This document shows, piece after piece, positions 15,972-23,359 of a stretch of DNA of 42,958 bases (positions within the stretch are counted from its first letter, which is position 1; every line of letters begins with the position of its first letter). The stretch lies in NCBI GenBank assembly GCA_910578985.1, contig CAJTSF010000021.1, positions 1 through 42,958 on the forward strand. Direction: 5' to 3'. The DNA comes from an uncultured Odoribacter sp. Its GTDB lineage: Bacteria; Bacteroidota; Bacteroidia; Bacteroidales; Marinifilaceae. Both the position numbers and the translations under genes were made by a program. The notes under the pieces are model-generated. The model had not been told where the DNA came from. It saw only the letters and a list, made by a program, of their open reading frames with translations, and searched no databases.

Positions 15972-16961
15972 TTATTTCTTTTCCAAAAAGAACTCCACCG
16001 TCTGCGGAGTGAATTTCAAGTTCTTAATGTATTCCGGCGCTTTTTTCACCGTCACGTCCAGATAGGGCGCATCCAGGTCTTTCGGATAGTCCACGGCAAT
16101 GATGAAGTCACTGTCCTTGATTTCGTGATACCGGCTCAACCCCACTTCATACACCACCTCCACGACTCCCGGGAAAAGCTGCATGTTCACATGAGACGGC
16201 ACTCCCTGGGGATGAATCATCAGCCTCCGCCGCGCCTCCGTGAACTGCTCCACGTCCAGCACCACTTTCACCGGCTCTTTCGGTACCACGCAATGCTCCA
16301 TTTCCTTCAGGTGCAAATCTTTCTGTTCCTGTTTCTTGATGTCTTTCGCCGTCCAGAGTTCCGTATATACGCACTGCAACGTGTCGATGTACACCTCGGG
16401 ACCGCTTACCGTCACGCTGTCCGGTATTGTCCGGATGCCGTTCAGGATATGCTGTCTTTTTAGCGTATAGTTCACCCGGGGGCGTACCGGCACTTTTTTG
16501 ATGCTTGCCGCTGCGAACTGGAGTACCAACTCCTCCGGGGCAACCCCCACCAGCTTCATCTCCGAACTGATTTGTCCCGCCACGCGCTCCTTCAGGTCAT
16601 TCCCCCCCAGCCGGCACTCGTAAATCTGGCCTTTCTGCTGCATCGACTGGGAGAAGTTATTGTAATTAAAGGTAATCGGCCGGAAAGAGGTCCGCACGCG
16701 ATGTCCCAGCAGCGTAAACCCCTTGGTGCGCACGCTGACCTGCAAGGTGGTCGGGAAATGGTTCGCCGCATACTTGTCCTGCGGCACGTTGATATACCGC
16801 ACCGGATAGTTCAGTTCCGCCGAATAATCCTGACTTAGCGCGTTCATCAGCCACAACAGGGTGGCGATGGCCACGCAAATCAAGTAATCCATTCCTTTCC
16901 TCCGGCTGCCTTCATTGCTTTTGCCGGTCCATTTACTGACCAGTTCCCGAAAATAAGACAT
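15972..16961 (-). CDS. YbbR-like domain protein, membrane-anchored
   Basis: A 329-residue protein with a short basic cytoplasmic N terminus (MSYFRELVSKWTGKSNEGSR) and one membrane helix (about 24-42, DYLICVAIATLLWLMNALS). Periplasmic YbbR repeats follow, with segments such as RYINVPQDKYAANHFP and DSVTVSGPEVYIDTLQ. In Firmicutes such proteins (CdaR) control c-di-AMP cyclase, but here the neighbours are coaE and yajC and no cyclase is seen. It lies 1 nt from coaE and 35 nt from yajC on the same strand. Confidence 0.87.
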   Translation of the reverse strand: MSYFRELVSKWTGKSNEGSRRKGMDYLICVAIATLLWLMNALSQDYSAELNYPVRYINVPQDKYAANHFPTTLQVSVRTKGFTLLGHRVRTSFRPITFNYNNFSQSMQQKGQIYECRLGGNDLKERVAGQISSEMKLVGVAPEELVLQFAAASIKKVPVRPRVNYTLKRQHILNGIRTIPDSVTVSGPEVYIDTLQCVYTELWTAKDIKKQEQKDLHLKEMEHCVVPKEPVKVVLDVEQFTEARRRLMIHPQGVPSHVNMQLFPGVVEVVYEVGLSRYHEIKDSDFIIAVDYPKDLDAPYLDVTVKKAPEYIKNLKFTPQTVEFFLEKK

Positions 16962-16996
16962 ACCGCCTCCTTACCTTGGGTTGATTTCCTTTTTCG

Positions 16997-17311
16997 TTAT
17001 TTTGCCGGCACGGCATCCGTCATGTCCTTGATGACAGCCGACTTGTCCACTTTCAACCGATTCTGTCCTTCCACCTCCATGATGATGAAGTAGTCCTCGA
17101 TTTCCAGCACTTTTCCGTATATACCGCCGGTCGTTACGATTTTATCCCCTTTCTTCAGTTGGTCGCGGAAGTTCTTCAGCTCTTTCTGCCGTTTCATCTG
17201 CGGGCGTATCATGAAAAACCAGAACACCACGATGATTAAAATCAAAGGCAAAAAGCCCATCAGTCCCCCTCCTTGTTGCGTGCTTTGCAATGCAATAAAT
17301 AATGCGTTCAT
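16997..17311 (-). CDS. yajC: Preprotein translocase subunit YajC
   Basis: A 104-residue protein with one membrane helix (about residues 17-38, MGFLPLILIIVVFWFFMI) followed by IRPQMKRQKELKNFRDQLKKGDKIVTTGGI. This is the diagnostic RPxxKxxKE...GDxVxTxGGI region of YajC. It associates with SecDF and SecYEG at the inner membrane. The gene sits between the DUF1573 and YbbR genes on the same strand, a common Bacteroidales arrangement. Confidence 0.96.
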   Translation of the reverse strand: MNALFIALQSTQQGGGLMGFLPLILIIVVFWFFMIRPQMKRQKELKNFRDQLKKGDKIVTTGGIYGKVLEIEDYFIIMEVEGQNRLKVDKSAVIKDMTDAVPAK

Positions 17312-17344
17312 ACTCTGTTTGTTAAATTAATGATTACTAAAAAA

Positions 17345-17779
17345 TCAGTTCCTCACATCCGCTGTAAACGACAGCGTCACTTTCTGCTCCGGAACGTTTG
17401 CAAATATAGTGATTTCTTTGTATTGTTTGCCAAATCTCCCCCGGGAGTTGAAAACAATTTCGATTTTTCCCTCTTTTCCCGGCGCCACGGGCTTCCTGTC
17501 GTACGTCACCGTGGTGCAGGCGCATCCCGCGTCCGCCCCTTTGATGAGCAGCCCGTGCTCCCCCGTGTTCCTGTACCGGAACGTGTGGCACACCTCTTCC
17601 CCTTCCGCCACCTCCCCGAAGTCCCACGTTTTCCGCGCTACCTCCATGCGGGTCTCTTCCGTCGCCGCCGCCCGGCTGTTCCGTTCCCGGCAGCCCGCCG
17701 CCAATGCCAGCCATAGCCCCGCCAGCAGCCAAAGCGCGCCCCGTCTGCCAATCTTTCCGGTCATAAGCACATCATTCAT
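17345..17779 (-). CDS. DUF1573 lipoprotein
   Basis: A 144-residue predicted lipoprotein. The signal peptide has core LWLLAGLWLALAAGC, with the lipobox cysteine near residue 30. The mature part is a DUF1573 Ig-like (ASH/PapD-like) domain with KTWDFGEVAEGEEVCHTFRYRN and AGCACTTVTYDRKPVAPGKEG. This CxCTxP-like pattern is typical of the family. A second in-frame ATG at 17764 is also possible; AAAAAGG just ahead of 17779 favours the first. Function is unknown; such domains often mediate surface or periplasmic protein contacts. It heads the minus-strand train and is divergent from queA. Confidence 0.88.
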   Translation of the reverse strand: MNDVLMTGKIGRRGALWLLAGLWLALAAGCRERNSRAAATEETRMEVARKTWDFGEVAEGEEVCHTFRYRNTGEHGLLIKGADAGCACTTVTYDRKPVAPGKEGKIEIVFNSRGRFGKQYKEITIFANVPEQKVTLSFTADVRN

Positions 17780-17847
17780 CCTTTTTGTTTATCTTCGTGC
17801 GCTCGTTTTGAGGCAATAAAAGTAACACATAATCACCAAACGGCAAA

Positions 17848-19089
17848 ATGAAAACCGCGGAAGAACTTCAAGCACTAAAAGACATTCGCATAGAAGATTA
17901 CACCTACGACCTCCCCGACGGGCGCATCGCCAGGTTCCCCCTGGAATGCCGGGAGCAGTCGAAACTCCTCCATTTCCGCGACGGGAAAATAACCCCCTGC
18001 ACCTTTGCGGATGTCCGCCGGATACTCCCGCCGGATGCCACGCTGGTCTTCAACAACACCCGCGTCATCCATGCCCGTCTTTTTTTCAGGAAGTCCACCG
18101 GGGCGGTCATCGAGATATTTTGCTTGGAACCGCACACCCCTGCCGATTATGCCTTGAATTTTTCCGCCCGCGGCACCTGTATCTGGAATTGCCTGGTGGG
18201 CAACCTGAAAAAGTGGAAGGACGGTTTCGTCAGCGCTTCGTTCACCCATGACGGGAAGGAGTACACCCTGACCGCGTCGAAGGAGTCCGCCGGCGGCGAA
18301 TCCCTTGCCGTCCGTTTTGACTGGGATGCCGCCCTCTCGTTCAGCGAAGTGCTGGAGAGTTGCGGTAAAATCCCCATTCCCCCGTACCTTAACCGCGAGT
18401 CCGACGCCTCCGACGAAACCCGTTACCAGACCGTTTACTCCCGCGCCGAAGGCTCCGTCGCCGCCCCCACCGCCGGGCTCCACTTCACCCGTCCCCTCCT
18501 CGACGACCTTCGTGCCCGCGGCATCCGCACCTGCGAACTGACGCTGCACGTCGGCGCCGGCACGTTCCGTCCCGTGAAGTCCGCCACCATCGGAGGACAC
18601 GACATGCACACCGAGCACCTCATCATCACCCGTCCTTTCCTGGTGCAACTCCTCGATGCCCCCGGTGCCTTGATTGCCGTCGGCACCACCTCCGTGCGCA
18701 CCTTGGAAAGCCTCTACTGGATGGGAGTTAAACGCCTCACCGGCGCAGCATCCTGGGATACCCTTTCCCAGTGGGAAGCCTACACGCTCCCCGACACTTT
18801 CTCCCTCCGCGAAGCCTTGCAGGCGATTGTCGCCTGGTTTGACGAGACGGGCGAAACCCACCTGAAAGCCCGCACCACCATCATCATACTCCCCGGCTAC
18901 CGTTTCCGCGTCATCCGGGCACTCTTCACGAACTTCCACCAGCCCCAAAGCACTCTACTCCTTCTCGTTGCCGCTGCCGTCGGGCGCGACTGGCGGCGCA
19001 TCTACGATTATGCCCTCGCCAACGGCTTCCGTTTCCTCAGCTACGGCGACAGCAACCTCCTTTACGTCAATCCCTCACCTGAATATTAA
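17848..19089 (+). CDS. queA: S-adenosylmethionine:tRNA ribosyltransferase-isomerase QueA
   Basis: This 413-residue enzyme transfers and isomerises the ribosyl group of SAM onto preQ1-modified G34 of tRNA, giving epoxyqueuosine. Diagnostic segments are LPDGRIARFPLECREQSKLL, LVFNNTRVIHARL, FSARGTCIWNCL, SVAAPTAGLHFT, TLHVGAGTFRPVK and the C-terminal FTNFHQPQSTLLLLVAAAVG. It is longer than E. coli QueA (356 residues), as is normal for the Bacteroidota form. It starts 69 bp from the divergent DUF1573 gene, and the HsdR_N gene follows after 3 nt. The same pathway reappears at the right end of the window (queC copies). Confidence 0.95.
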   Translation: MKTAEELQALKDIRIEDYTYDLPDGRIARFPLECREQSKLLHFRDGKITPCTFADVRRILPPDATLVFNNTRVIHARLFFRKSTGAVIEIFCLEPHTPADYALNFSARGTCIWNCLVGNLKKWKDGFVSASFTHDGKEYTLTASKESAGGESLAVRFDWDAALSFSEVLESCGKIPIPPYLNRESDASDETRYQTVYSRAEGSVAAPTAGLHFTRPLLDDLRARGIRTCELTLHVGAGTFRPVKSATIGGHDMHTEHLIITRPFLVQLLDAPGALIAVGTTSVRTLESLYWMGVKRLTGAASWDTLSQWEAYTLPDTFSLREALQAIVAWFDETGETHLKARTTIIILPGYRFRVIRALFTNFHQPQSTLLLLVAAAVGRDWRRIYDYALANGFRFLSYGDSNLLYVNPSPEY

Positions 19090-19092
19090 CCC

Positions 19093-19530
19093 ATGGAAAA
19101 CCTCTCCTTTCCTCCCTTCGACTACCGCCTCAAGAGGCAAGGCGACACGCCTTTCATCTATGACGTCATCCGTCGCCGTTTCGTCACCCTCACCCCCGAG
19201 GAGTGGGTGCGCCAGCATCTCGTCCACTACCTCATCCGCCACAAGGCATGCCCCTCCGGGCTCATCGCCCTCGAAAAAGAAATCGACCTCTACGGTCGCC
19301 CGCAGAGGTTCGATGTTGTCGTTTATTCCCGCCAGGGCAACCCCTGGCTTCTTGTCGAGTGTAAGGCTCCCTCCGTACCCCTCACTTCCCGCGTCTTCGA
19401 CCAGGCATTCCGCTACAATCTCGCCCTCGCCGCCCCCTACGTTGCCGTCACCAACGGCATCCGCCACCACTGCCTCCGCCTGGACGCCGGCGCCGCGCCT
19501 GTCTTCCTCGACGATTTTCCTCAGTTCTGA
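19093..19530 (+). CDS. HsdR N-terminal domain protein (PD-(D/E)XK nuclease-like)
   Basis: A 145-residue stand-alone copy of the domain found at the N terminus of type I restriction subunit R. The putative nuclease triad is Asp74 in RFDVVVY and Glu89/Lys91 in LLVECKAPS, a D...ExK pattern. No helicase, methylase or specificity subunit is nearby, so it is not part of a restriction system here. The domain is widespread alone in Bacteroidota and its role is unknown. It starts 3 nt after queA, and its last 10 bp overlap the convergent meaB. Confidence 0.85.
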   Translation: MENLSFPPFDYRLKRQGDTPFIYDVIRRRFVTLTPEEWVRQHLVHYLIRHKACPSGLIALEKEIDLYGRPQRFDVVVYSRQGNPWLLVECKAPSVPLTSRVFDQAFRYNLALAAPYVAVTNGIRHHCLRLDAGAAPVFLDDFPQF

Positions 19531-20627
19531 TCTTCGAAATATCGGTCCAACAGGTCGAATGCCGCAGCGAACGAGCTGACCTCGTTCCGCATCACCTGTG
19601 CCTCCGCTTCCTTTAACCGCTCCCGCTGGCTTCGGTAAAACCGTTCCCGCAACTGTTCGTTGATGGTCTCGTACATCCAGTACTTGGACTGCTCCGCCCG
19701 CCGGGCTTCGAAATACCCGTTCTGCTGCGTTTCGCTGCAATAGTGCAACACGTGCTCCCACACCTCGCCGATGCCCCGCCGCTCGTATGCCGAGCAGGTC
19801 ATCACCTTCGGCATCACTCCCGACTCGTGGGGCGGGAAATAGTGCAGCGCCGTCTGCAACTGGGCTTTCGCCAGCTCCGCCCGCTGGATGTTGTTCCCGT
19901 CCGCCTTGTTGATGATGATGCTGTCCGCCATTTCCATGATGCCCCGCTTGATGCCCTGCAACTCGTCCCCCGCCCCCGCAATCTGCACCAGCAGGAAGAA
20001 GTCCACCATCGAATGCACCGCCGTCTCGCTCTGCCCGACGCCCACGGTCTCCACCAGGATGATGTCGAACCCTGCCGTCTCGCACAGGATCATCGCCTCC
20101 CTCGTCTTTCGCGCCACCCCGCCCAACGACCCTGCCGATGGGGAAGGACGGATGTATGCCTGCGGGTCGCACGACAGTTCCTCCATGCGCGTCTTGTCGC
20201 CCAGGATGCTCCCCTTCGACCGCTCGCTGCTGGGGTCTATCGCCAGCACCGCAATCCGGTGCCCCTCGCCCGTGAGGTGTTTTCCGAAACTCTCGATGAA
20301 CGTGCTTTTCCCTGCCCCCGGCACGCCCGTGATGCCGATGCGTACGCTTCTGCCCGACGATGGGAGGCATCTCCGGATGACCTCCTGCGCCATCGTCTGG
20401 TGTTCCGCCTTCGCGCTCTCCACCAGCGTAATCGCCTGGCTCAGTATGTTCATGTCGCCCCGCAGGATTCCCTCCACGTAGTCCTCCACGCCCAATTCCC
20501 GCCGGCGGATATGTTTCAGCCGCTCGGCAATATGCGGGTTCATCGCCTCCGGCTGCGGGATACCCTTGTTCACCTTCAAACCTTCATACTCCGGAGCATT
20601 CTCCGGATGCTCGATACATTCTGCCAT
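19521..20627 (-). CDS. meaB: Methylmalonyl-CoA mutase-associated GTPase MeaB
   Basis: This 368-residue G3E-type GTPase protects and reloads methylmalonyl-CoA mutase with adenosylcobalamin. The P-loop GVPGAGKSTF is near residues 100-109, with the Asp-rich VLAIDPSS base and ILVETVGVGQSE (switch region). IINKADGNN is the NKAD guanine-specificity motif. N- and C-terminal helical extensions are as in MeaB. Its partner enzyme is encoded by mutA-mutB at 34.3-38.3 kb, 14 kb away. It overlaps the convergent HsdR_N gene by 10 bp. Confidence 0.95.
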   Translation of the reverse strand: MAECIEHPENAPEYEGLKVNKGIPQPEAMNPHIAERLKHIRRRELGVEDYVEGILRGDMNILSQAITLVESAKAEHQTMAQEVIRRCLPSSGRSVRIGITGVPGAGKSTFIESFGKHLTGEGHRIAVLAIDPSSERSKGSILGDKTRMEELSCDPQAYIRPSPSAGSLGGVARKTREAMILCETAGFDIILVETVGVGQSETAVHSMVDFFLLVQIAGAGDELQGIKRGIMEMADSIIINKADGNNIQRAELAKAQLQTALHYFPPHESGVMPKVMTCSAYERRGIGEVWEHVLHYCSETQQNGYFEARRAEQSKYWMYETINEQLRERFYRSQRERLKEAEAQVMRNEVSSFAAAFDLLDRYFEDQN

Positions 20628-20642
20628 AATCTATATCTTAGT

Positions 20643-20855
20643 TTATCGTTTATTCTGAAGTGTTACCCTGCTGTCTTCATTGATGTCATTCTGCTCGGTG
20701 AAAGCGTGCGGCAAATACTTGGAATGTTCGCCCCTGCCGCTCTTTAAGATTCCAATTTGGAATTTTAAAGTTTCCCATTCCTCTTTTGTCAGTTGAAACA
20801 TGAAGTCGGGAGGGAATCCATATATTTTGCTTCGAATGAGTGTCAATTGTTCCAT
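20643..20855 (-). pseudogene. Remnant of an ORF6N-domain protein
   Basis: This 70-codon frame starts MEQLTLIRSKIYGFPPDFMFQL. The stretch FPPDFMFQLTKEEWETLKFQI and the following YLPHAFTEQ match the second half of the ORF6N (KilA-N-associated) domain, which occurs in phage and mobile-element proteins. The usual LDSDLAELYGVETKRLNEQV part is missing: the sequence jumps from IRSKIYG to FPPDF. After HAFTEQN it loses similarity and ends. It therefore looks like an internally deleted, 3'-truncated fragment, 69 bp from tRNA-Pro, a common integration site. Confidence 0.75.
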
Positions 20856-20886
20856 GGCGTGAAGATACATAAATTATTGAATCCAT

Positions 20887-20917
20887 GAAAACAAAAACAA
20901 CCACTTTTTGGTGGCTG
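20887..20917 (-). terminator. Intrinsic terminator after tRNA-Pro
   Basis: On the minus strand CAGCCAC pairs with GTGGTTG (one G-U pair), followed by TTTTTGTTTTC. It begins 7 nt past the encoded CCA of tRNA-Pro. Confidence 0.85.
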
Positions 20918-20923
20918 TTTATT

Positions 20924-21000
20924 TGGTCGGGGTGACAGGATTCGAACCTGCGACCCTCTGCTCCCAAAGCAGATGCGCTACCGGACTGCGCTACGCCCCG
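20924..21000 (-). tRNA. tRNA-Pro (anticodon TGG), CCA encoded
   Basis: On the minus strand the 5' end is CGGGGCG and the 3' end CACCCCG-A-CCA. The anticodon loop has TTTGGGA with TGG, and the T arm is GGTTCGAATCC. Six of seven acceptor pairs are canonical; position 6-67 is C opposite A. The rest of the cloverleaf is normal. Confidence 0.93.
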
Positions 21001-21015
21001 CAATGATTTCGCCGA

Positions 21016-21046
21016 CAAAGATAAGATGAATATCGGTATATTCCAA
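21016..21046 (-). promoter_or_regulatory. Promoter of tRNA-Pro
   Basis: On the minus strand TATCTTTG (21016-21023) is a perfect -7 element 15 nt ahead of the tRNA. Nineteen nt upstream lies TTGG (21043-21046), three of four bases matching TTTG. Confidence 0.75.
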
Positions 21047-21133
21047 TACCGGAAAGGCTTTTTTCCGTTTTCCCCGACCAAAGCGGCTGTCAGGCAGAGG
21101 TTTGCCTGCATTTTTCTCCGACTTTCCTCCACC

Positions 21134-21228
21134 ATCAACTCCTTATCATGTCCTTATCAACTTCTTATCATTTCCTTATATTATAAGGGAGTGATTAGGG
21201 AGTGATAAGGGAATGATTAGGGAGTGAT
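21134..21228. repeat. Mirror array of 4 + 4 eleven-bp repeats around a 7-bp centre
   Basis: Four units of consensus ATCAnnTCCTT (starts 21134, 21145, 21156, 21167) abut a 7-bp centre ATATTAT. Four units of the reverse orientation, consensus WAGGGAGTGAT (starts 21185, 21196, 21207, 21218), follow directly. All eight are exactly 11 bp with no gaps. The two innermost units can pair fully as RNA if G-U is allowed, so a cruciform or hairpin is possible. The array lies about 90 bp upstream of the tRNA-Pro promoter and beyond the terminator of the DUF3298 gene. Confidence 0.9.
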
Positions 21229-21251
21229 GCCGGACCGGACCCGAAGGGATC

Positions 21252-21289
21252 ATAAAGAAAAGTCCTCGCAAACCACAGCTTGCGAGGAC
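21252..21289 (-). terminator. Intrinsic terminator after the DUF3298 lipoprotein gene
   Basis: Arms GTCCTCGCAA (21262-21271) and TTGCGAGGAC (21280-21289) form a perfect 10-bp stem. On the minus strand TTTTCTTTAT follows. It begins 22 nt after the stop codon. Confidence 0.9.
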
Positions 21290-21310
21290 GGAGAAAGGGA
21301 AAAGGTTGGG

Positions 21311-22000
21311 TTATTGTATTTTCAGAATTTTAGCGAGGTGGGCGCGGGGGACGATGATGGTCGCGGGACCGCAGGCGCCGGGTCCGAGGGTGTATTTCGC
21401 GTAGGTGAAAACGAAGGTGTCGGGGGTGAAGTTCACTGCCGCGCAGTTGTCCAGGGCAGGGGTTTCGAAAGTGTAGCAGCTGTCCGGGTCGTTGAGGTGT
21501 TTGCGCAGTTGGTCGTTGAGGATGGGGGCTTGGGTAATGTCTATGAGTTGGTCGGGGGTGAGGAATGTCTTTTGGCGGACGTCGTAGTTGAGGGCGTAAT
21601 ATTCGGTGTTGCCGTTGGCTCCGCCGAGGATTTGGTATGCCTGGACGAGGAGGCTGATGTAGCGGTCGTCGGCGTGGAAGACGGAGTCGGAGATGTGCAG
21701 TTCATAGGGGGAGGAGGGGTGGAGGTCGGCGGTGGCAAGGGCGTCGATTTGCTCCTGGGCGTGTTCGATGAAGATGGCACGGATGCCGTCCACCAGTCCG
21801 GTGAGTTCGTCGTTGAAGGCGGTGCATGCCTTTTGCACTTCGGGTTCGGTGAAGGAGAAGGCGGAGTGGCTGACGGTGATGTTCCAGTGGGGGTCCGTTT
21901 CCGTGACGGTGATTTTCTTCACGTGGAGGCGGGCGTCTTTTTGGCAGGCGCCGAGGGTGAGGGCAAGGAGGAGGATGAACAGAAGAATTTGAGGTTTCAT
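21311..22000 (-). CDS. RsiV-like DUF3298 lipoprotein
   Basis: A 229-residue predicted lipoprotein with signal MKPQILLFILLLALTLGAC (lipobox LGAC, Cys19). The mature part fits the DUF4163/DUF3298 layout of RsiV-like proteins. It has an N-terminal strand-rich part and the conserved GGANGNTEYYALNYD region near residues 135-150. TFLTPDQLID and a C-terminal GACGPATIIVP follow. In Bacillus RsiV is an anti-sigma factor that binds lysozyme, but this protein has no cytoplasmic sigma-binding domain, so only the outer domain is shared. TsaB is encoded 68 nt upstream on the same strand. Confidence 0.82.
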   Translation of the reverse strand: MKPQILLFILLLALTLGACQKDARLHVKKITVTETDPHWNITVSHSAFSFTEPEVQKACTAFNDELTGLVDGIRAIFIEHAQEQIDALATADLHPSSPYELHISDSVFHADDRYISLLVQAYQILGGANGNTEYYALNYDVRQKTFLTPDQLIDITQAPILNDQLRKHLNDPDSCYTFETPALDNCAAVNFTPDTFVFTYAKYTLGPGACGPATIIVPRAHLAKILKIQ

Positions 22001-22068
22001 GATGTCTTGTTTTTATGGTTTGTGATTTTTTCCCGTATAACGCAGGGCGGGCGGCGGAGGTTGCGTTT

Positions 22069-22755
22069 TCAGAGCACTTTTTTCTTGGGGGTGGTGGCGA
22101 TGAAGTCTTTGAGGTAGAAAGGTTCGAAGTAGGCGGTGTCGGCAAATTCGCCTTCGCGGAAGAGTTGCTCGGCGAGAGGGGCGAGGTGGGCGGCGGAGGT
22201 TTCGACGCCGGGGATGAAGCGGGCGTGGGGGGAGGTTAGGAGGGGGCGTGCCTTGTCGCTGCCGTTGCCGAAGAAATAGACGGTGCGGTCGGCGAGTTCT
22301 TCGGCAAAGGAGTCGGGGGTGATGATTTCGGCGCGGGTGGGGGTGAGGGGGTGGTTGTGGCGGTCGAAGAGGGCGGTGTAGACCTCCATGCGGCGGGCGT
22401 CGAGCATGGGGCAGTAGAGGGCGTCTTCGCCGGTGGGGTCGGCGACGGCGCGGGCGAGGGCGCGGAGGGTGGGAACGGCGATGAGGGGGATGCCGGCGCC
22501 GAAGCAGAGGCCTTTGGCTGTGGAGACGCCGATGCGGAGTCCGGTGTAGGAGCCGGGACCCATGCTGACGGCGATGGCGTCGAGGTCGCGGACTTCGAGG
22601 CGGTGCTCGCGGAGGAGGGCGTCGATGTAGGGGGCGAGGAGGACGGAGTGGTTGAGTCCTTGGTTGTTTTCCCGGAGTGCCTGTACGGTGCCGTCTTTCA
22701 CGAGGGCGACGGAGCAGGCGGTGGTGGCGGTGTCGATGGTCAGGATGTGTGCCAT
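22069..22755 (-). CDS. tsaB: t6A synthesis subunit TsaB
   Basis: A 228-residue ASKHA-fold protein that pairs with TsaD and TsaE to place threonylcarbamoyl on A37 of ANN-decoding tRNAs. The N terminus HILTIDTATTACSVALVKDG and the diagnostic MGPGSYTGLRIGVSTAKGLC are present. The length is typical of TsaB rather than TsaD, and the metal-binding histidines of TsaD are absent. Its gene is 28 nt downstream of tsaC on the same strand, so two steps of the t6A pathway are encoded together here. TsaD and TsaE are not in the window. Confidence 0.94.
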   Translation of the reverse strand: MAHILTIDTATTACSVALVKDGTVQALRENNQGLNHSVLLAPYIDALLREHRLEVRDLDAIAVSMGPGSYTGLRIGVSTAKGLCFGAGIPLIAVPTLRALARAVADPTGEDALYCPMLDARRMEVYTALFDRHNHPLTPTRAEIITPDSFAEELADRTVYFFGNGSDKARPLLTSPHARFIPGVETSAAHLAPLAEQLFREGEFADTAYFEPFYLKDFIATTPKKKVL

Positions 22756-22783
22756 GGTGCTTACGATTTTAACGGATTGATGT

Positions 22784-23359
22784 TTAATGTCGGATGATTT
22801 GTATTTCGCCGCCCATGCCGAGTTTGATGATGGCGGAGGGGGAGGCGGGGGTGCGGTCGTCGCGGCGGTAGTCCACGATATAATCGACGGCGTCGCGTAT
22901 TTCGGGGGCGATTTCGCCGTAGTGGCGGGGAGAGGGGGTGCCGCTGAGGTTGGCGGAGGTGGAGACGAGGGGGCGGTTAAGGGAGTGGAGGAGGGCGGAG
23001 GTGAAGGTTTCGCGGGTGATGCGGATGCCTATGGTTCCGTCGTCCGCGATGAGGGAGGGGGCGAGGCGGCGGGCGTTGGGGTAGATGATGGTGGTGGGTT
23101 TGTCGGCAACGTCGATGAGGTCGAGGGCGATGTCGGGGACGTCGGCGTAGGAGGCGATTTTACCGGGGTCGTCGAGGAGGACGAGCATGGATTTGCTGTC
23201 ATCGCGGCGTTTGAGGGCGTAGATGCGGCGGACGGCGTCTTCGTTGGTGGCGTCGCAGCCGATGCCCCAGATGGTGTCGGTGGGGTAGAGGATGATACCG
23301 CCGGCGCGCAGGATGTCGCGCGCCTGGCGGATTTGGGTTTTGAGTTCGTCGGTCATCAT
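22784..23359 (-). CDS. tsaC: L-threonylcarbamoyladenylate synthase (TsaC/YrdC)
   Basis: A 191-residue YrdC-domain enzyme that makes threonylcarbamoyl-AMP from threonine, bicarbonate and ATP. Seen are IILYPTDTIWGIGCDA, the KRRDDSKSMLVLL active-site segment, PTTIIYPNARRL and RPLVSTSANLSGTPS. It has no Sua5 C-terminal extension. Its ATG overlaps the ddh stop by ATGA (23356-23359), so translation is coupled, and tsaB follows. Confidence 0.94.
   Translation of the reverse strand: MMTDELKTQIRQARDILRAGGIILYPTDTIWGIGCDATNEDAVRRIYALKRRDDSKSMLVLLDDPGKIASYADVPDIALDLIDVADKPTTIIYPNARRLAPSLIADDGTIGIRITRETFTSALLHSLNRPLVSTSANLSGTPSPRHYGEIAPEIRDAVDYIVDYRRDDRTPASPSAIIKLGMGGEIQIIRH

Noticed and set aside
19093..19530. 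Type I restriction-modification locus
   Set aside because: Only the small N-terminal domain of HsdR is present; no helicase, HsdM or HsdS is nearby.
21134..21228. CRISPR array
   Set aside because: The 11-bp units abut without spacers and reverse orientation at the centre; there are no cas genes.
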